A DNA stretch of 64,000 bases from Cognatundibacterium oligocarboniphilum (GTDB lineage: Bacteria > Pseudomonadota > Gammaproteobacteria > Burkholderiales > Burkholderiaceae_D). Under the pieces are notes generated by a model. It saw nothing but the letters and a program-made list of their open reading frames with translations. It was not told the origin of the DNA and did not search any database. Shown here in pieces: positions 46,304 through 54,996 of the stretch. The position numbers and the translations under genes are program-made. The first letter of the stretch is position 1; each line of letters starts with the position of its first letter. Location of the stretch: positions 124,001 to 188,000 of the forward strand of contig NZ_JABXYJ010000002.1 of assembly GCF_013377855.1 (NCBI RefSeq), in the 5' to 3' direction.

Positions 46304-46720
46304 TTAAAAACATGAGGACTTACGCAAAGCCGCCCCAGCGGCGTTATGGCTCCTCACCGTACTATTCGTACTGTCTTCGTCGCCATGGTGTAGCCGGGGT
46401 TTCAGGCAACATGTTGCCTGCTGACGAAACGGAGATCGCTTACCAGCGATGTTTCCCAAAGCAGAAAAAATTTTTAGCCTTGCCGGTACAACTTTGCATA
46501 AGTCCTGAGAGATTGTTTTCTTCCTTTTCTGACAATGCGCATCGCTGAACGGCCCCGCGACTTTGTCCCAGGCATCGCCAGGGGATGTCTGGGAGCAGAC
46601 CTCGGCATCAGAAGTCTGGCTCTTCCAGCGATACCATGCGGCGGGCTCCGCCAGTGCGCTCACCGTCATCAGGCAACTCAGCAAAGAACCAATAATGATA
46701 CGGATCAGTGATGCCAGCAT
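46304..46720 (-). CDS. Small secreted protein whose 3' end is replaced by a MITE
   Basis: The first 68 residues form a plausible native protein: signal peptide (IRIIIGSLLSCLMTVSALA) and a short domain with two Cys, AAWYRWKSQTSDAEVCSQTSP and DKVAGPFSDAHCQKRKKTIS. I know similar short proteins from related bacteria but no function. From residue about 72 on, the reading frame runs into the MITE at 46316-46505 and adds about 64 residues of MITE-encoded sequence to a stop just beyond it. Removing the element with one TSD copy restores a frame that ends a few codons after KKTIS as HVFKNMDK. The present tail is thus secondary. Confidence 0.6.
   Translation of the reverse strand: MLASLIRIIIGSLLSCLMTVSALAEPAAWYRWKSQTSDAEVCSQTSPGDAWDKVAGPFSDAHCQKRKKTISQDLCKVVPARLKIFSALGNIAGKRSPFRQQATCCLKPRLHHGDEDSTNSTVRSHNAAGAALRKSSCF
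46316..46505. mobile_element. 190-bp MITE with 14-bp terminal inverted repeats
   Basis: The ends GGACTTACGCAAAG and CTTTGCATAAGTCC are inverted repeats with one mismatch. They are flanked by TGA on both sides (46313-46315 and 46506-46508), a 3-bp TNA target duplication as made by IS1031-group IS5-family transposases. No transposase is encoded. An 18-bp perfect palindrome, CAGGCAACATGTTGCCTG, sits inside at 46403-46420. A parent IS would carry the same ends elsewhere in the genome. It interrupts the 3' part of the small secreted protein gene. Confidence 0.75.
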
Positions 46721-46959
46721 ATACAGATAAATATCGTGTACCGAATCAAACCGAAACAATAAAATAATAAATTAGCAAAAATACAGAAATGCAAATTAAA
46801 CAAGCTCTGTCAAACAGTCTGACATCTTAACTGCCTTCGGGTTTCATCTTCGAAGATCAATTTTACATATACCAAATACACATATAAGCAAATAAATACT
46901 AAGTAGTTTGGAATATAGGCCGATGTCATTACGATTTCATTTACTTAAAGTGAATTAAT

Positions 46960-47733
46960 ATGACCCTAACTTATATATTTTCAGGCTTTGCCGTAGGCAC
47001 ACTGGTCGGACTGACTGGTGTTGGTGGTGGCTCGCTGATGACACCTTTACTGACACTGCTGTTCGGGGTTTCTCCTTCGGTTGCAGTGGGGACGGATCTT
47101 GCATTCGCTTCCATCACCAAGGCAACCGGTACCTTCACGCACCGGCTGCGCGGCACCGTCGAATGGCGCGTCGTCCGCTTGTTGTGTTACGGTGCTTTGC
47201 CTGCGGCACTGGTAGCGACACTGGGGCTAAAATATATCGGCAGTCTCAATAGAGAAATCGGTCAGATCATCCGTTACTCAATCGCGATTTCTGTCATGCT
47301 GACGGTGATTGCGCTGCTATTCAAAAGTAAAATGCTGGACTGGCTGAACCGGCATCCGGAAAAACAGCTGCATGGCCACAAGCTGGACATCGCGACGATT
47401 GCTGCCGGACTGTTATTAGGTACCTTAGTCACCATTTCGTCGATCGGTGCCGGAGCAATCGGCGCCACTTTGCTGGTGATGCTGTATCCCCGCATGTCTG
47501 CTGCGCACATCGCCGGAACCGATATTGCCTATGCAGTACCGCTGACCGCAATTGCCGCATTCGGTCACTGGTGGCTGGGTTCTATCGACTGGGCACTGCT
47601 GGGGGCGTTATTGCTGGGTTCCATGCCGGGAATCACGCTGGGCTCCATGGCAGCCCGCGCGGTTCCGGAAAAATTTTTACGCGGAATTTTAGCGACCACA
47701 CTGACACTGGTCGCAACCAAATTGATTCTTTAA
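46960..47733 (+). CDS. TSUP (TauE/SafE) family membrane transporter
   Basis: A 257-residue protein with eight hydrophobic segments in two halves. Each half opens with a Gly-rich motif: FAVGTLVGLTGVGGGSLMTPLL and AGLLLGTLVTISSIGAGAIGATLLVMLYP. This is the TauE/SafE family, which moves sulfite, sulfonates or other sulfur anions. Because it directly precedes cysI, it may import sulfate or export sulfite for this pathway (inference). The 200-bp region upstream is AT-rich and likely holds the operon promoter and a CysB-type site, but I could not fix either. Confidence 0.88.
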   Translation: MTLTYIFSGFAVGTLVGLTGVGGGSLMTPLLTLLFGVSPSVAVGTDLAFASITKATGTFTHRLRGTVEWRVVRLLCYGALPAALVATLGLKYIGSLNREIGQIIRYSIAISVMLTVIALLFKSKMLDWLNRHPEKQLHGHKLDIATIAAGLLLGTLVTISSIGAGAIGATLLVMLYPRMSAAHIAGTDIAYAVPLTAIAAFGHWWLGSIDWALLGALLLGSMPGITLGSMAARAVPEKFLRGILATTLTLVATKLIL

Positions 47734-47794
47734 TTTTTAATCGACTTATCAGTCTGTTCAGCGCCCTGAAAAGCGCTTATTGAGGGTATAAAAG

Positions 47795-49501
47795 ATGTAT
47801 CGTTACGACCAGCATGATCACCAGATTATTCAGGAGCGGATCGCTCAATTCCGCGATCAGGTGCAGCGCCGTCTGTCAGGTGAATTAAGCGAAGATGAAT
47901 TCCGCATCCTGCGTTTGCAAAATGGCCTGTACATGCAGCGTCATGCTTACATGCTGCGGGTGGCAGTTCCTTATGGCATGCTGTCTTCCGCCCAGATCCG
48001 CAAATTTGCCCAGATCGCCCGGCGCTACGACCGGGGTTACGGTCATTTCACCACCCGTCAGAACATTCAATATAACTGGATCAATCTGGAAGATACACCA
48101 GATATTCTGGCCGAGCTGGCTACCGTCGAAATGCACGCAGTGCAGACCTCCGGTAACTGCATGCGTAACATCACCTCCGACGAATTTGCCGGGGTCGCCG
48201 CCGACGAGATCATTGATCCGCGCCCTTATGCAGAAATCCTGCGCCAGTGGACGACGTTTCATCCGGAATTTGCCTATCTGCCGCGCAAATTTAAAATTGC
48301 CATCAATGGCGCCAAAGAAGACCGCGCAGCCATCGCTGTCCACGATATCGGCCTGACTGTCGTCCACAACGAACAAGGCGAAGTCGGCTTTAAGGTCATG
48401 GTCGGCGGCGGTATGGGTCGCACACCGATCCTGGGCAGCGTCATCCGGGAATTCCTGCCGTGGCAGCATGTGATGACGTATCTGGAAGCCATTCTGCGTA
48501 TTTACAATCAGTATGGCCGCCGCGACAACATCTATAAAGCCCGTATCAAAATTCTGGTCAAAGCAATCGGCGCTGAAGAATTTGCACGGCAGGTCGAAGA
48601 AGAATGGCAAGATATTAAAGACGGTCCTGCCACGCTCACCGAAGCCGAACTGAAACGCGTTGCCAGCTTCTTCAGCACGCCTGACTATGCCACCCTGCCC
48701 GCCACGGATGCGACGCATGAACAACACCTGGCCGATAACAAAGCATTCGGAAACTGGGTCAGACGTAACGTCAAGCCACACAAGGTCAGTGGCTATGCTT
48801 CCGTTGTTCTGTCATTGAAAAAACCGGGTGTGCCGCCGGGTGATGCCAATGCAGAACAGATGGATTTCATCGCTGCTCTGGCGGACAAATACAGTTTTGG
48901 CGAACTGCGCGTCACGCATGAGCAGAACCTGGTGCTGGCCGATGTGCGGATTACCGATTTGTTCACGCTCTGGCAGGAAGCCAAATCACATGGACTGGCG
49001 ACACCAAACATTGGTTTGCTGACCGACATGATCTGCTGCCCCGGTGGTGATTTCTGCGCACTGGCAAATGCAAAATCAATTCCGATTGCGCTGGACATCA
49101 CAGACCGCTTCAGCGATCTGGACTATCTGTACGATATCGGTGACATTGAGCTCAATATGTCGGGTTGCATCAACGCCTGCGGTCATCACCATGTCGGCAA
49201 TATCGGCGTACTCGGTGTAGACAAAGACGGCAGCGAGTGGTATCAGGTTTCAATTGGCGGCGCTCAGGGTAACAATGCAGCAATAGGCAAAATCATCGGA
49301 CCCTCTTTTTCTGCCGGTCAGATGCCGGAAGTGATCGAGCGCATCATCCAGGTGTATGTGCGTGACCGCCACGACGATGAGCGGTTCATCGATACCGCGC
49401 AACGGATTGGCATTACCCCATTTAAAGAGTACGTCTACGCCACGCCAATCAAAACGACGGAACATCATGGCGAAGACGCCGGTTCTGCCGTCGCATATTA
49501 A
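47795..49501 (+). CDS. cysI: Assimilatory sulfite reductase hemoprotein (CysI-like, ferredoxin-type nitrite/sulfite reductase)
   Basis: It reduces sulfite to sulfide at a siroheme-[4Fe-4S] centre. The 568-residue protein has two ferredoxin-like half-domains, the TTRQNIQYNWI and VQTSGNCMRNITSDEFAG anion-site motifs, and the cluster cysteines CCPGGDFCALA and SGCINACGHHHVGNIGVLG (about residues 413-460). No flavoprotein partner (CysJ) is encoded; the small DUF934 protein next door and an unknown electron donor probably replace it. It shares its operon with APS reductase and ATP sulfurylase. Confidence 0.93.
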   Translation: MYRYDQHDHQIIQERIAQFRDQVQRRLSGELSEDEFRILRLQNGLYMQRHAYMLRVAVPYGMLSSAQIRKFAQIARRYDRGYGHFTTRQNIQYNWINLEDTPDILAELATVEMHAVQTSGNCMRNITSDEFAGVAADEIIDPRPYAEILRQWTTFHPEFAYLPRKFKIAINGAKEDRAAIAVHDIGLTVVHNEQGEVGFKVMVGGGMGRTPILGSVIREFLPWQHVMTYLEAILRIYNQYGRRDNIYKARIKILVKAIGAEEFARQVEEEWQDIKDGPATLTEAELKRVASFFSTPDYATLPATDATHEQHLADNKAFGNWVRRNVKPHKVSGYASVVLSLKKPGVPPGDANAEQMDFIAALADKYSFGELRVTHEQNLVLADVRITDLFTLWQEAKSHGLATPNIGLLTDMICCPGGDFCALANAKSIPIALDITDRFSDLDYLYDIGDIELNMSGCINACGHHHVGNIGVLGVDKDGSEWYQVSIGGAQGNNAAIGKIIGPSFSAGQMPEVIERIIQVYVRDRHDDERFIDTAQRIGITPFKEYVYATPIKTTEHHGEDAGSAVAY

Positions 49502-49522
49502 GCTAATGACAGAGAAAACATC

Positions 49523-50044
49523 ATGCGGCAAATTATTAAAAATAAAGTGATCGTGCAGGACGACTGGAGCGTACTGCGTCCGTCAGCTGAAGACAATCCG
49601 GCTACCGTCGCGGTGCCGGCTGGCAAAGTAATTGTTCCACTGAAGGTGTGGCTGACACAACGGGAAAACTTAAAAAGCAGAACCAATCTTGCCGTCTGGT
49701 TTGCCAGCGACGAGCAGGCAAAAGAGTTGAAAGAAGATATCCAGCATTTTGCTTTGCTGGCCGTCGACTTCCCCAAATTTACCGATGGCCGCGGCTATTC
49801 GATCGCCTACAATCTGCGCAACCGCTTCGGTTTCAGCGGTGAGCTGCGTGCCATTGGTGACGTATTGCGCGATCAGCTGTTTTACATGCAGCGTGTCGGC
49901 TTTAATTCCTTTGCAACCCGTGAAGATAAAAGCATCGAAGATGCGCTGAAAGGATTGAGCGTTTTTTCTGAAAAATACCAGACTTCCTGGGATGAAAAAA
50001 ATCCCCTGTTCCGCCGTGCAGAACGTGCAGGAGCAACGGTATGA
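49523..50044 (+). CDS. DUF934 protein linked to sulfite reduction
   Basis: The 173-residue protein has the DUF934 pattern: VPAGKVIVPLKVWLTQRENLKSR, LAVWFASDEQAKEL, FPKFTDGRGYSIAYNLRNRFGFSGELRAIGDVLRDQLFYMQRVGFNSFATRED. It almost always lies between cysI and cysH in betaproteobacteria and pseudomonads and is annotated as a putative oxidoreductase, though no redox motif is visible. The last codons overlap the cysH start by four bases. Confidence 0.9.
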   Translation: MRQIIKNKVIVQDDWSVLRPSAEDNPATVAVPAGKVIVPLKVWLTQRENLKSRTNLAVWFASDEQAKELKEDIQHFALLAVDFPKFTDGRGYSIAYNLRNRFGFSGELRAIGDVLRDQLFYMQRVGFNSFATREDKSIEDALKGLSVFSEKYQTSWDEKNPLFRRAERAGATV

Positions 50045-50754
50045 GTGATTTCGAGAGCCGTCTGGCGGCAACCCGGTCAACGCTGGCAAAAATCGCTACT
50101 GAATATGCGCCGGCAGTATTTGCATCCAGTCTGGCGGCAGAAGACATGGTGCTGACTGACCTGATTCTGAAAAGCCAGTTAAATATCGGTATTTTTTCAC
50201 TCGAAACCGGCCGCCTGCATGCAGAAACACTGGGAATGCTGGATAAAATCCGTACCACCTACGGCACAGAAATCCTGTTGTACAAGCCAGATCCGGCAGC
50301 AGTCGATACCTATGTGCAGCAGCACGGACTGAATGCTTTTTACGACAGCGTAGAACTGCGCAAAGAATGTTGCCGCATCCGGAAAGTAGAGCCGCTGAAG
50401 CGGGCGCTAACCGGAAAAAAAGCCTGGATTACCGGTCAGCGCCGGGCGCAATCCGCCACCAGAACCGAACTGGCCGTGCAGGAAGATGACGCTGCGCATG
50501 GTATGCAAAAATTTAATCCGCTGGCTGACTGGTCTGAAGAAGATGTCTGGCACTATCTCCGCAGTAACAATGTGCCCTACAATCCCCTGCACGACAAAGG
50601 TTATCCGTCCATCGGTTGCGAACCATGCACCCGTGCCATCCAGCCAGGTGAAGACATCCGTGCTGGCCGCTGGTGGTGGGAAAATCCTGAATCGAAAGAA
50701 TGTGGTTTGCACGTTGTTGACGGCAAACTGGTACGCATTAAACAAACAGACTGA
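50041..50754 (+). CDS. cysH: Adenylyl-sulfate (APS) reductase CysH, iron-sulfur type
   Basis: It reduces activated sulfate to sulfite with thioredoxin. The 237-residue enzyme carries SLAAEDMVLTDLI, the PP-loop-like start, and the four cluster cysteines: KECCRIRKVEPL (near 109-110) and GCEPCTR (near 192-195). These mark the [4Fe-4S] APS reductase branch rather than the PAPS-only enzyme of E. coli. The catalytic Cys is in SKECGLH near the C-terminus. No APS kinase (cysC) is present, in agreement with direct use of APS. Confidence 0.94.
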   Translation: MSDFESRLAATRSTLAKIATEYAPAVFASSLAAEDMVLTDLILKSQLNIGIFSLETGRLHAETLGMLDKIRTTYGTEILLYKPDPAAVDTYVQQHGLNAFYDSVELRKECCRIRKVEPLKRALTGKKAWITGQRRAQSATRTELAVQEDDAAHGMQKFNPLADWSEEDVWHYLRSNNVPYNPLHDKGYPSIGCEPCTRAIQPGEDIRAGRWWWENPESKECGLHVVDGKLVRIKQTD

Positions 50755-50762
50755 GTAAATTT

Positions 50763-51698
50763 ATGAACACAGTTGTGGAACATCCCGCGATTGATGCGGC
50801 AAGCAATCGCCATCTGGACTGGCTGGAATCGGAAGCAATTCACATCATGCGCGAAGTGGCGGCCGAATGCAGCAATCCGGCACTGCTTTTTTCCGGTGGT
50901 AAAGACTCTATCGTCCTGTTGCGTCTGGCAGAAAAAGCATTCCGTCCGGGTAAATTCCCGTTTCCTCTGGTACACATCGATACTGGTCACAATTTTTCCG
51001 AAGTGATCGCTTTCCGCGACAAGCGGGTGGCCGAGCTGGGTGAACGCCTGATCATTGGCTCGGTCGAAGATTCGATCAAACGCGGTACGGTGCGCTTGCG
51101 TAACCCGGCAACGGATTCCCGTAATGCGGCACAGGCAGTCACCCTGCTGGAGACAATTGCCGAACATCAGTTTGATGCCTGTATCGGCGGTGCCCGACGG
51201 GATGAAGAAAAAGCGCGTGCCAAGGAGAGAATATTTTCTTTCCGTGATGAGTTCGGTCAATGGAACCCCAAAGCGCAGCGTCCGGAATTATGGGACCTCT
51301 ACAATACCCGTGTTCATCCGGGTGAGAACATGCGGGTATTCCCGATTTCCAACTGGACCGAGCTGGATGTCTGGCAATACATCGCCCGTGAAAAACTCGA
51401 ACTGCCATCGATTTACTTTGCTCATCAGCGCCAGGTCATTCCACGCAATGGCTTGCTGGTGCCGCTGACCGATCTGACCCCGCCACGTGAAGGGGAAATC
51501 GTAGAAACGCAGATCGTGCGTTTCCGGACTGTTGGCGATATTTCCTGTACCTGCCCGGTGTCCTCTGATGCGGCAACGGTAGAAGCGATTATCGAGGAAA
51601 CCGCAATCACGCAGATTACAGAACGCGGCGCAACCCGCATGGATGATCAGACCTCTGAAGCATCGATGGAAAAACGTAAAAAAGAAGGATATTTCTGA
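50763..51698 (+). CDS. cysD: Sulfate adenylyltransferase subunit 2 CysD
   Basis: CysD is the catalytic subunit that makes APS from sulfate and ATP. The 311-residue protein has the PP-loop LLFSGGKDSIVLLRLA, FPLVHIDTGHNFSEVIAFRD, GGARRDEEKARAKERIFSFRDEFGQWNPK and the C-terminal GRGATRMDDQ-like segment (ERGATRMDDQTSEASMEKRKKEGYF). Its stop overlaps the cysN start (TGATG). Confidence 0.96.
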   Translation: MNTVVEHPAIDAASNRHLDWLESEAIHIMREVAAECSNPALLFSGGKDSIVLLRLAEKAFRPGKFPFPLVHIDTGHNFSEVIAFRDKRVAELGERLIIGSVEDSIKRGTVRLRNPATDSRNAAQAVTLLETIAEHQFDACIGGARRDEEKARAKERIFSFRDEFGQWNPKAQRPELWDLYNTRVHPGENMRVFPISNWTELDVWQYIAREKLELPSIYFAHQRQVIPRNGLLVPLTDLTPPREGEIVETQIVRFRTVGDISCTCPVSSDAATVEAIIEETAITQITERGATRMDDQTSEASMEKRKKEGYF

Positions 51699-53020
51699 TG
51701 ACAGCCGTAGCACAAACCCATACCGGGCTCAGCCAGGAACGCGGCTTATTGCGCTTTATCACTGCCGGTTCCGTGGATGACGGCAAAAGCACACTGATCG
51801 GTCGCCTGCTGTTTGACAGCAAGGGTATTTTTGCAGATCAGCTCGATGCCATCTCACGCGCCAAGCATAAGCGTACGGTCGGCGATACGATTGATCTGTC
51901 GCTGCTGACAGACGGGCTGGAAGCAGAACGCGAACAGGGCATCACGATCGACGTGGCCTATCGCTATTTTGCTACTCCTAAACGGAAATTCATCATTGCC
52001 GACACGCCGGGACATGAGCAATATACCCGCAATATGGTCACAGGCGCATCCACTGCGGATGCCGTCATTATTCTGATTGATGTCTCCAAGGTCAAACTGA
52101 ATGACAACGGCAGCGTTGATCTGTTAGTGCAAACCAAACGTCATTCCACGATTGCGCATCTGCTGCAAATTGAACATGTGGTAATCGCTGTCAACAAAAT
52201 GGATCTGGTCGACTATGATCAGACTGTTTATGACCGGATCGTTGCGGAATACCGGAACTTTGCAGCCCGGCTGGGTCTGAAAGATATTCATGCCGTACCG
52301 CTGTCCGCACTGGCAGGCGACAACGTCGTCAGCGCAACAGATAACATGCCGTGGTACAAGGGACCAACACTGATCGACCTGCTCGAATCTCTCAGTGTCT
52401 ACGACGCCTGTCATGATGAACCTTTCCGCTTTCCGGTACAGCTGGTTGCACGCCACAATGGTCATGAAGCCAATGATTTCCGCGGTTATATGGGGCGTAT
52501 CGAAGCCGGCAAAGTCAGCAAGGGTGATCAGCTGCTGGTCCAGCCGGGCGGGCAGACCGCGACCGTCAAAGACATTCTCACGCTTGACCGTTCGTTAGAC
52601 AGCGCATTCGTTGGCCAGTCCGTCACCATCTTGCTGAACGAGTATCTGGACATTTCCCGTGGCGATATGTTGGTCAGTGCCGAACGGCCTGCCAGCCTGC
52701 TGAAAACCGTCAAAGCCGATTTATGCTGGCTATCAGAAGATGCGCTCGACGGCCGTCGTAAATACTGGTTGAAACATACTACGCGACAAGTCTCCGCAAG
52801 GGTCACCGCCGTCGAATCCCTGCTCGACATCAACACCCAGGAACGACGACCTGCCGATACGCTGAAGCTCAATGATATTGCCACGGTCTCCATCAATGTC
52901 CAGCAACCGCTGGCTGCTGATGCGTATGACCAGTTACGTTCCACTGGCGCATTTATCCTGATTGATGAGGTTACCCATCAGACAGTTGCAGCAGGTATGA
53001 TCCGGATTGAGACGAACTAA
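51698..53020 (+). CDS. cysN: Sulfate adenylyltransferase subunit 1 CysN (GTPase)
   Basis: CysN couples GTP hydrolysis to APS formation by CysD. The 440-residue EF-Tu-like protein has GSVDDGKSTLIGRLL (G1), EREQGITIDVAYRYF, DTPGHEQYTRNMVTGAS (G3) and NKMDLVDYD (G4), followed by two beta-barrel domains. There is no C-terminal APS kinase fusion. It overlaps cysD by one base and precedes cobA by 11 bp. Confidence 0.95.
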   Translation: MTAVAQTHTGLSQERGLLRFITAGSVDDGKSTLIGRLLFDSKGIFADQLDAISRAKHKRTVGDTIDLSLLTDGLEAEREQGITIDVAYRYFATPKRKFIIADTPGHEQYTRNMVTGASTADAVIILIDVSKVKLNDNGSVDLLVQTKRHSTIAHLLQIEHVVIAVNKMDLVDYDQTVYDRIVAEYRNFAARLGLKDIHAVPLSALAGDNVVSATDNMPWYKGPTLIDLLESLSVYDACHDEPFRFPVQLVARHNGHEANDFRGYMGRIEAGKVSKGDQLLVQPGGQTATVKDILTLDRSLDSAFVGQSVTILLNEYLDISRGDMLVSAERPASLLKTVKADLCWLSEDALDGRRKYWLKHTTRQVSARVTAVESLLDINTQERRPADTLKLNDIATVSINVQQPLAADAYDQLRSTGAFILIDEVTHQTVAAGMIRIETN

Positions 53021-53031
53021 ACTGAATCGAG

Positions 53032-53772
53032 ATGAGTGATATCAAGGCGCCTTCCGGAAAAGTGTATTTAGTCGGTGCCGGACCCGGAGCCGCCGATCTG
53101 ATTACCGTACGCGGTGCCCGTTTACTCGCGGAAGCAGATGCTGTGCTGTACGACGCACTGGTGACGCCGGAAATGCTGGAACTGTGCAGTCAGGCAGTCA
53201 GAATTCCAGTAGGGAAACGCAGCGGACAACGTTCCGCGGCGCAGGAAGACATCAATCAGAAAATGATTGAATGCGCGCATCAGTATCGACTGGTTGTGAG
53301 GCTTAAGGGCGGTGATCCAATGTTATTTGGCCGCGCCGATGAGGAAATGTCTGCACTGGAACGTGCAGGTATTGATTACGATATCGTACCTGGTATCACG
53401 ACAGCACTGGCAGCGGCTTCCAGCGTGCGCCAGCCGCTGACAAAGCGCGGTATCGCCCGCAGTGTCGCCTTATTCACATCCAGCACTGCACCGGGAGAAA
53501 ATGCCGATACCCGCATTCCTGACTGCGACACGCTGGTACAGTACATGGGAGGCCGTGAGGCGATGCTGACGGCACAAAGGATGTTGAATGCCGGTTTCTC
53601 TTCTGACCTGCCTGTGATGGTAGTTGAAAACTGCAGCCGTGCAAATCAGCAATCACGCTCACTCACATTATCTGCACTGGCTCAGGGTCTGCCCGTCAGC
53701 GAGGGACCGGTGCTGGTGATGATGGGAGAAGCCATGCGCGCCAGAGCCGGATTTTCAAATTCGGAGGGCTAA
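53032..53772 (+). CDS. cobA: Uroporphyrinogen-III C-methyltransferase (SUMT)
   Basis: It methylates uroporphyrinogen III twice to precorrin-2, the precursor of the siroheme needed by CysI. The 246-residue protein has VYLVGAGPGAADLITVRGARLLAEAD, KRSGQRSAAQEDINQ, VVRLKGGDPMLFGRADEE, PGITTALAAASS and TLVQYMGG. It is the single-function form without the CysG dehydrogenase/chelatase part; the chelatase gene is nearby on the other strand (54619-54996). It closes the sulfur operon. Confidence 0.93.
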   Translation: MSDIKAPSGKVYLVGAGPGAADLITVRGARLLAEADAVLYDALVTPEMLELCSQAVRIPVGKRSGQRSAAQEDINQKMIECAHQYRLVVRLKGGDPMLFGRADEEMSALERAGIDYDIVPGITTALAAASSVRQPLTKRGIARSVALFTSSTAPGENADTRIPDCDTLVQYMGGREAMLTAQRMLNAGFSSDLPVMVVENCSRANQQSRSLTLSALAQGLPVSEGPVLVMMGEAMRARAGFSNSEG

Positions 53773-53802
53773 ATCTCAACTCTTGAAGGCGAAAAATACT
53801 AC

Positions 53803-54569
53803 TTACCGGTCATGTGGAACACGGATGCCATATTTGTATGCCAGACGTTGAAAATCTTCTTCAGCAAGTAACTGCTCGAACAGTTCGTCGTAACGCAGTT
53901 GCAGTTTTTTGCAGTGCTGCCGGCAGTATGCAAGATAACCGTCCTGCATATCAATCACTGGCTCCAGCGGCAGCAAACTGGATAACGCCCGTTGCTCTTG
54001 CGTATGATGGTATCCGTATTCCTCAGATTAGTCGCCAGCAAATCTATATGCTTTGCTTCCAGCATATTGAGGCCATTCAGCAGGGAATTCACCATCTCAG
54101 GTTTCAAGGCATTTTTAGACGTCTCAAATTGCGCCCCGTATGCCCATCCGTGAATCACGCCAATTTTTGTGTCATGCAAATCAGCATAACTTCCGGTCCA
54201 GTATCTGCTGTCATTTTGTCTGGCATAGAACACCATAAAATCACGGTAAAACGGTCGTCTCGCAAAAATGAAGCGCTCTTCGCGCTCCGGATTTTTATAT
54301 GGCACGATCAGAATTTGCGCCTGCCCGTATTCGACCATCCACTGCACCCGGCTCCAGGGATAAATTCCGAAACTGACCTGATCACCATTCCGCTTAGCCA
54401 GCAATCTCAGAATCTTCATCGCAAACCCGGTATATTCTCCTTCCCTGGTTTGCTCAAAGATGTTGGCAAACTCTGCACCGACAGCCAGAATCCGTTCCGT
54501 GCCGGAAGCCGGCTGAAAATTCAGCAATCCAAAAAGAAGCACAGAAAAAAAGGTTCTCACTGTTTTCAT
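53803..54569 (-). pseudogene. Family 3 extracellular solute-binding protein, split by a frameshift
   Basis: The first frame gives a signal peptide (KTVRTFFSVLLFGLLNFQPASG) and an SBP_bac_3 domain (FTGFAMKILRLLAKRNGDQVSFGIYPWSRVQWMVEYGQAQILIVPY) but derails near 53993-54002 and stops at 53955. One base removed from the frame explains this: the third frame continues QRALSSLLPLEPVIDMQDGYLAYCRQHC and EEDFQRLAYKYGIRVPHDR to a stop at 53803-53805. Inserting one base (IIRKEQRAL) would give a full 255-residue protein. It could be a true mutation or a sequencing error. No permease gene adjoins it. Confidence 0.75.
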
Positions 54570-54618
54570 GATCCGCCAGGACAGTTCAGTAAAAACTCAG
54601 AAAGAGACCAAAAAAAGA

Positions 54619-54996
54619 TCAACGATTTTGTAGCTGTTGCAGGCAATAATTGCTGATGGCGTTGAGTACGCTTTCATCTTCCCCGACTGCCTGCACCTGC
54701 TGTATCTGTATGGCAGGAAAATCTGTGCGAAGCCGCTCCAGCATCAGGGGTAAGTCACGCAATACATGCCCTCCCTGTCCTAGAAAAACCGGAACGATGC
54801 TGATTGTGCTGACGCCATCGGCAACCAGTTGCGCCACCAGCTCAGGCAAAGACGGTGTCATGAATTCAAGAAACGCCAGCCGTACAATCGCCCCCCCCGC
54901 ATTGTGCTGCGTCATTTCCCGCAAACGCTCAAATGGATGCGCCCAGCGGGGATCTCTGGCGCCATGCGCAAACAGAATCAGTGCAGATTGCCTCAT
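54619..54996 (-). CDS. cbiX: Sirohydrochlorin chelatase-like protein, short CbiX/SirB type
   Basis: The 125-residue protein has ALILFAHGARDPRWAHPFERL with the metal-site His, VRLAFLEFMTPSLPELVAQLVADGVSTISIVPVFLGQGGHVLRDLP with the second His. It is the single-domain form (CbiXS) that inserts iron or cobalt. With cobA it would complete siroheme synthesis for sulfite reductase; the precorrin-2 dehydrogenase is elsewhere. Its ATG shares a base with the lptG stop (TGATG), so it is coupled to that gene rather than to the sulfur operon. Confidence 0.88.
   Translation of the reverse strand: MRQSALILFAHGARDPRWAHPFERLREMTQHNAGGAIVRLAFLEFMTPSLPELVAQLVADGVSTISIVPVFLGQGGHVLRDLPLMLERLRTDFPAIQIQQVQAVGEDESVLNAISNYCLQQLQNR

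Noticed and set aside
53814-54656. 280-residue plus-strand open frame
   Set aside because: It is antisense to the frameshifted solute-binding protein, whose two halves have clear family sequence.
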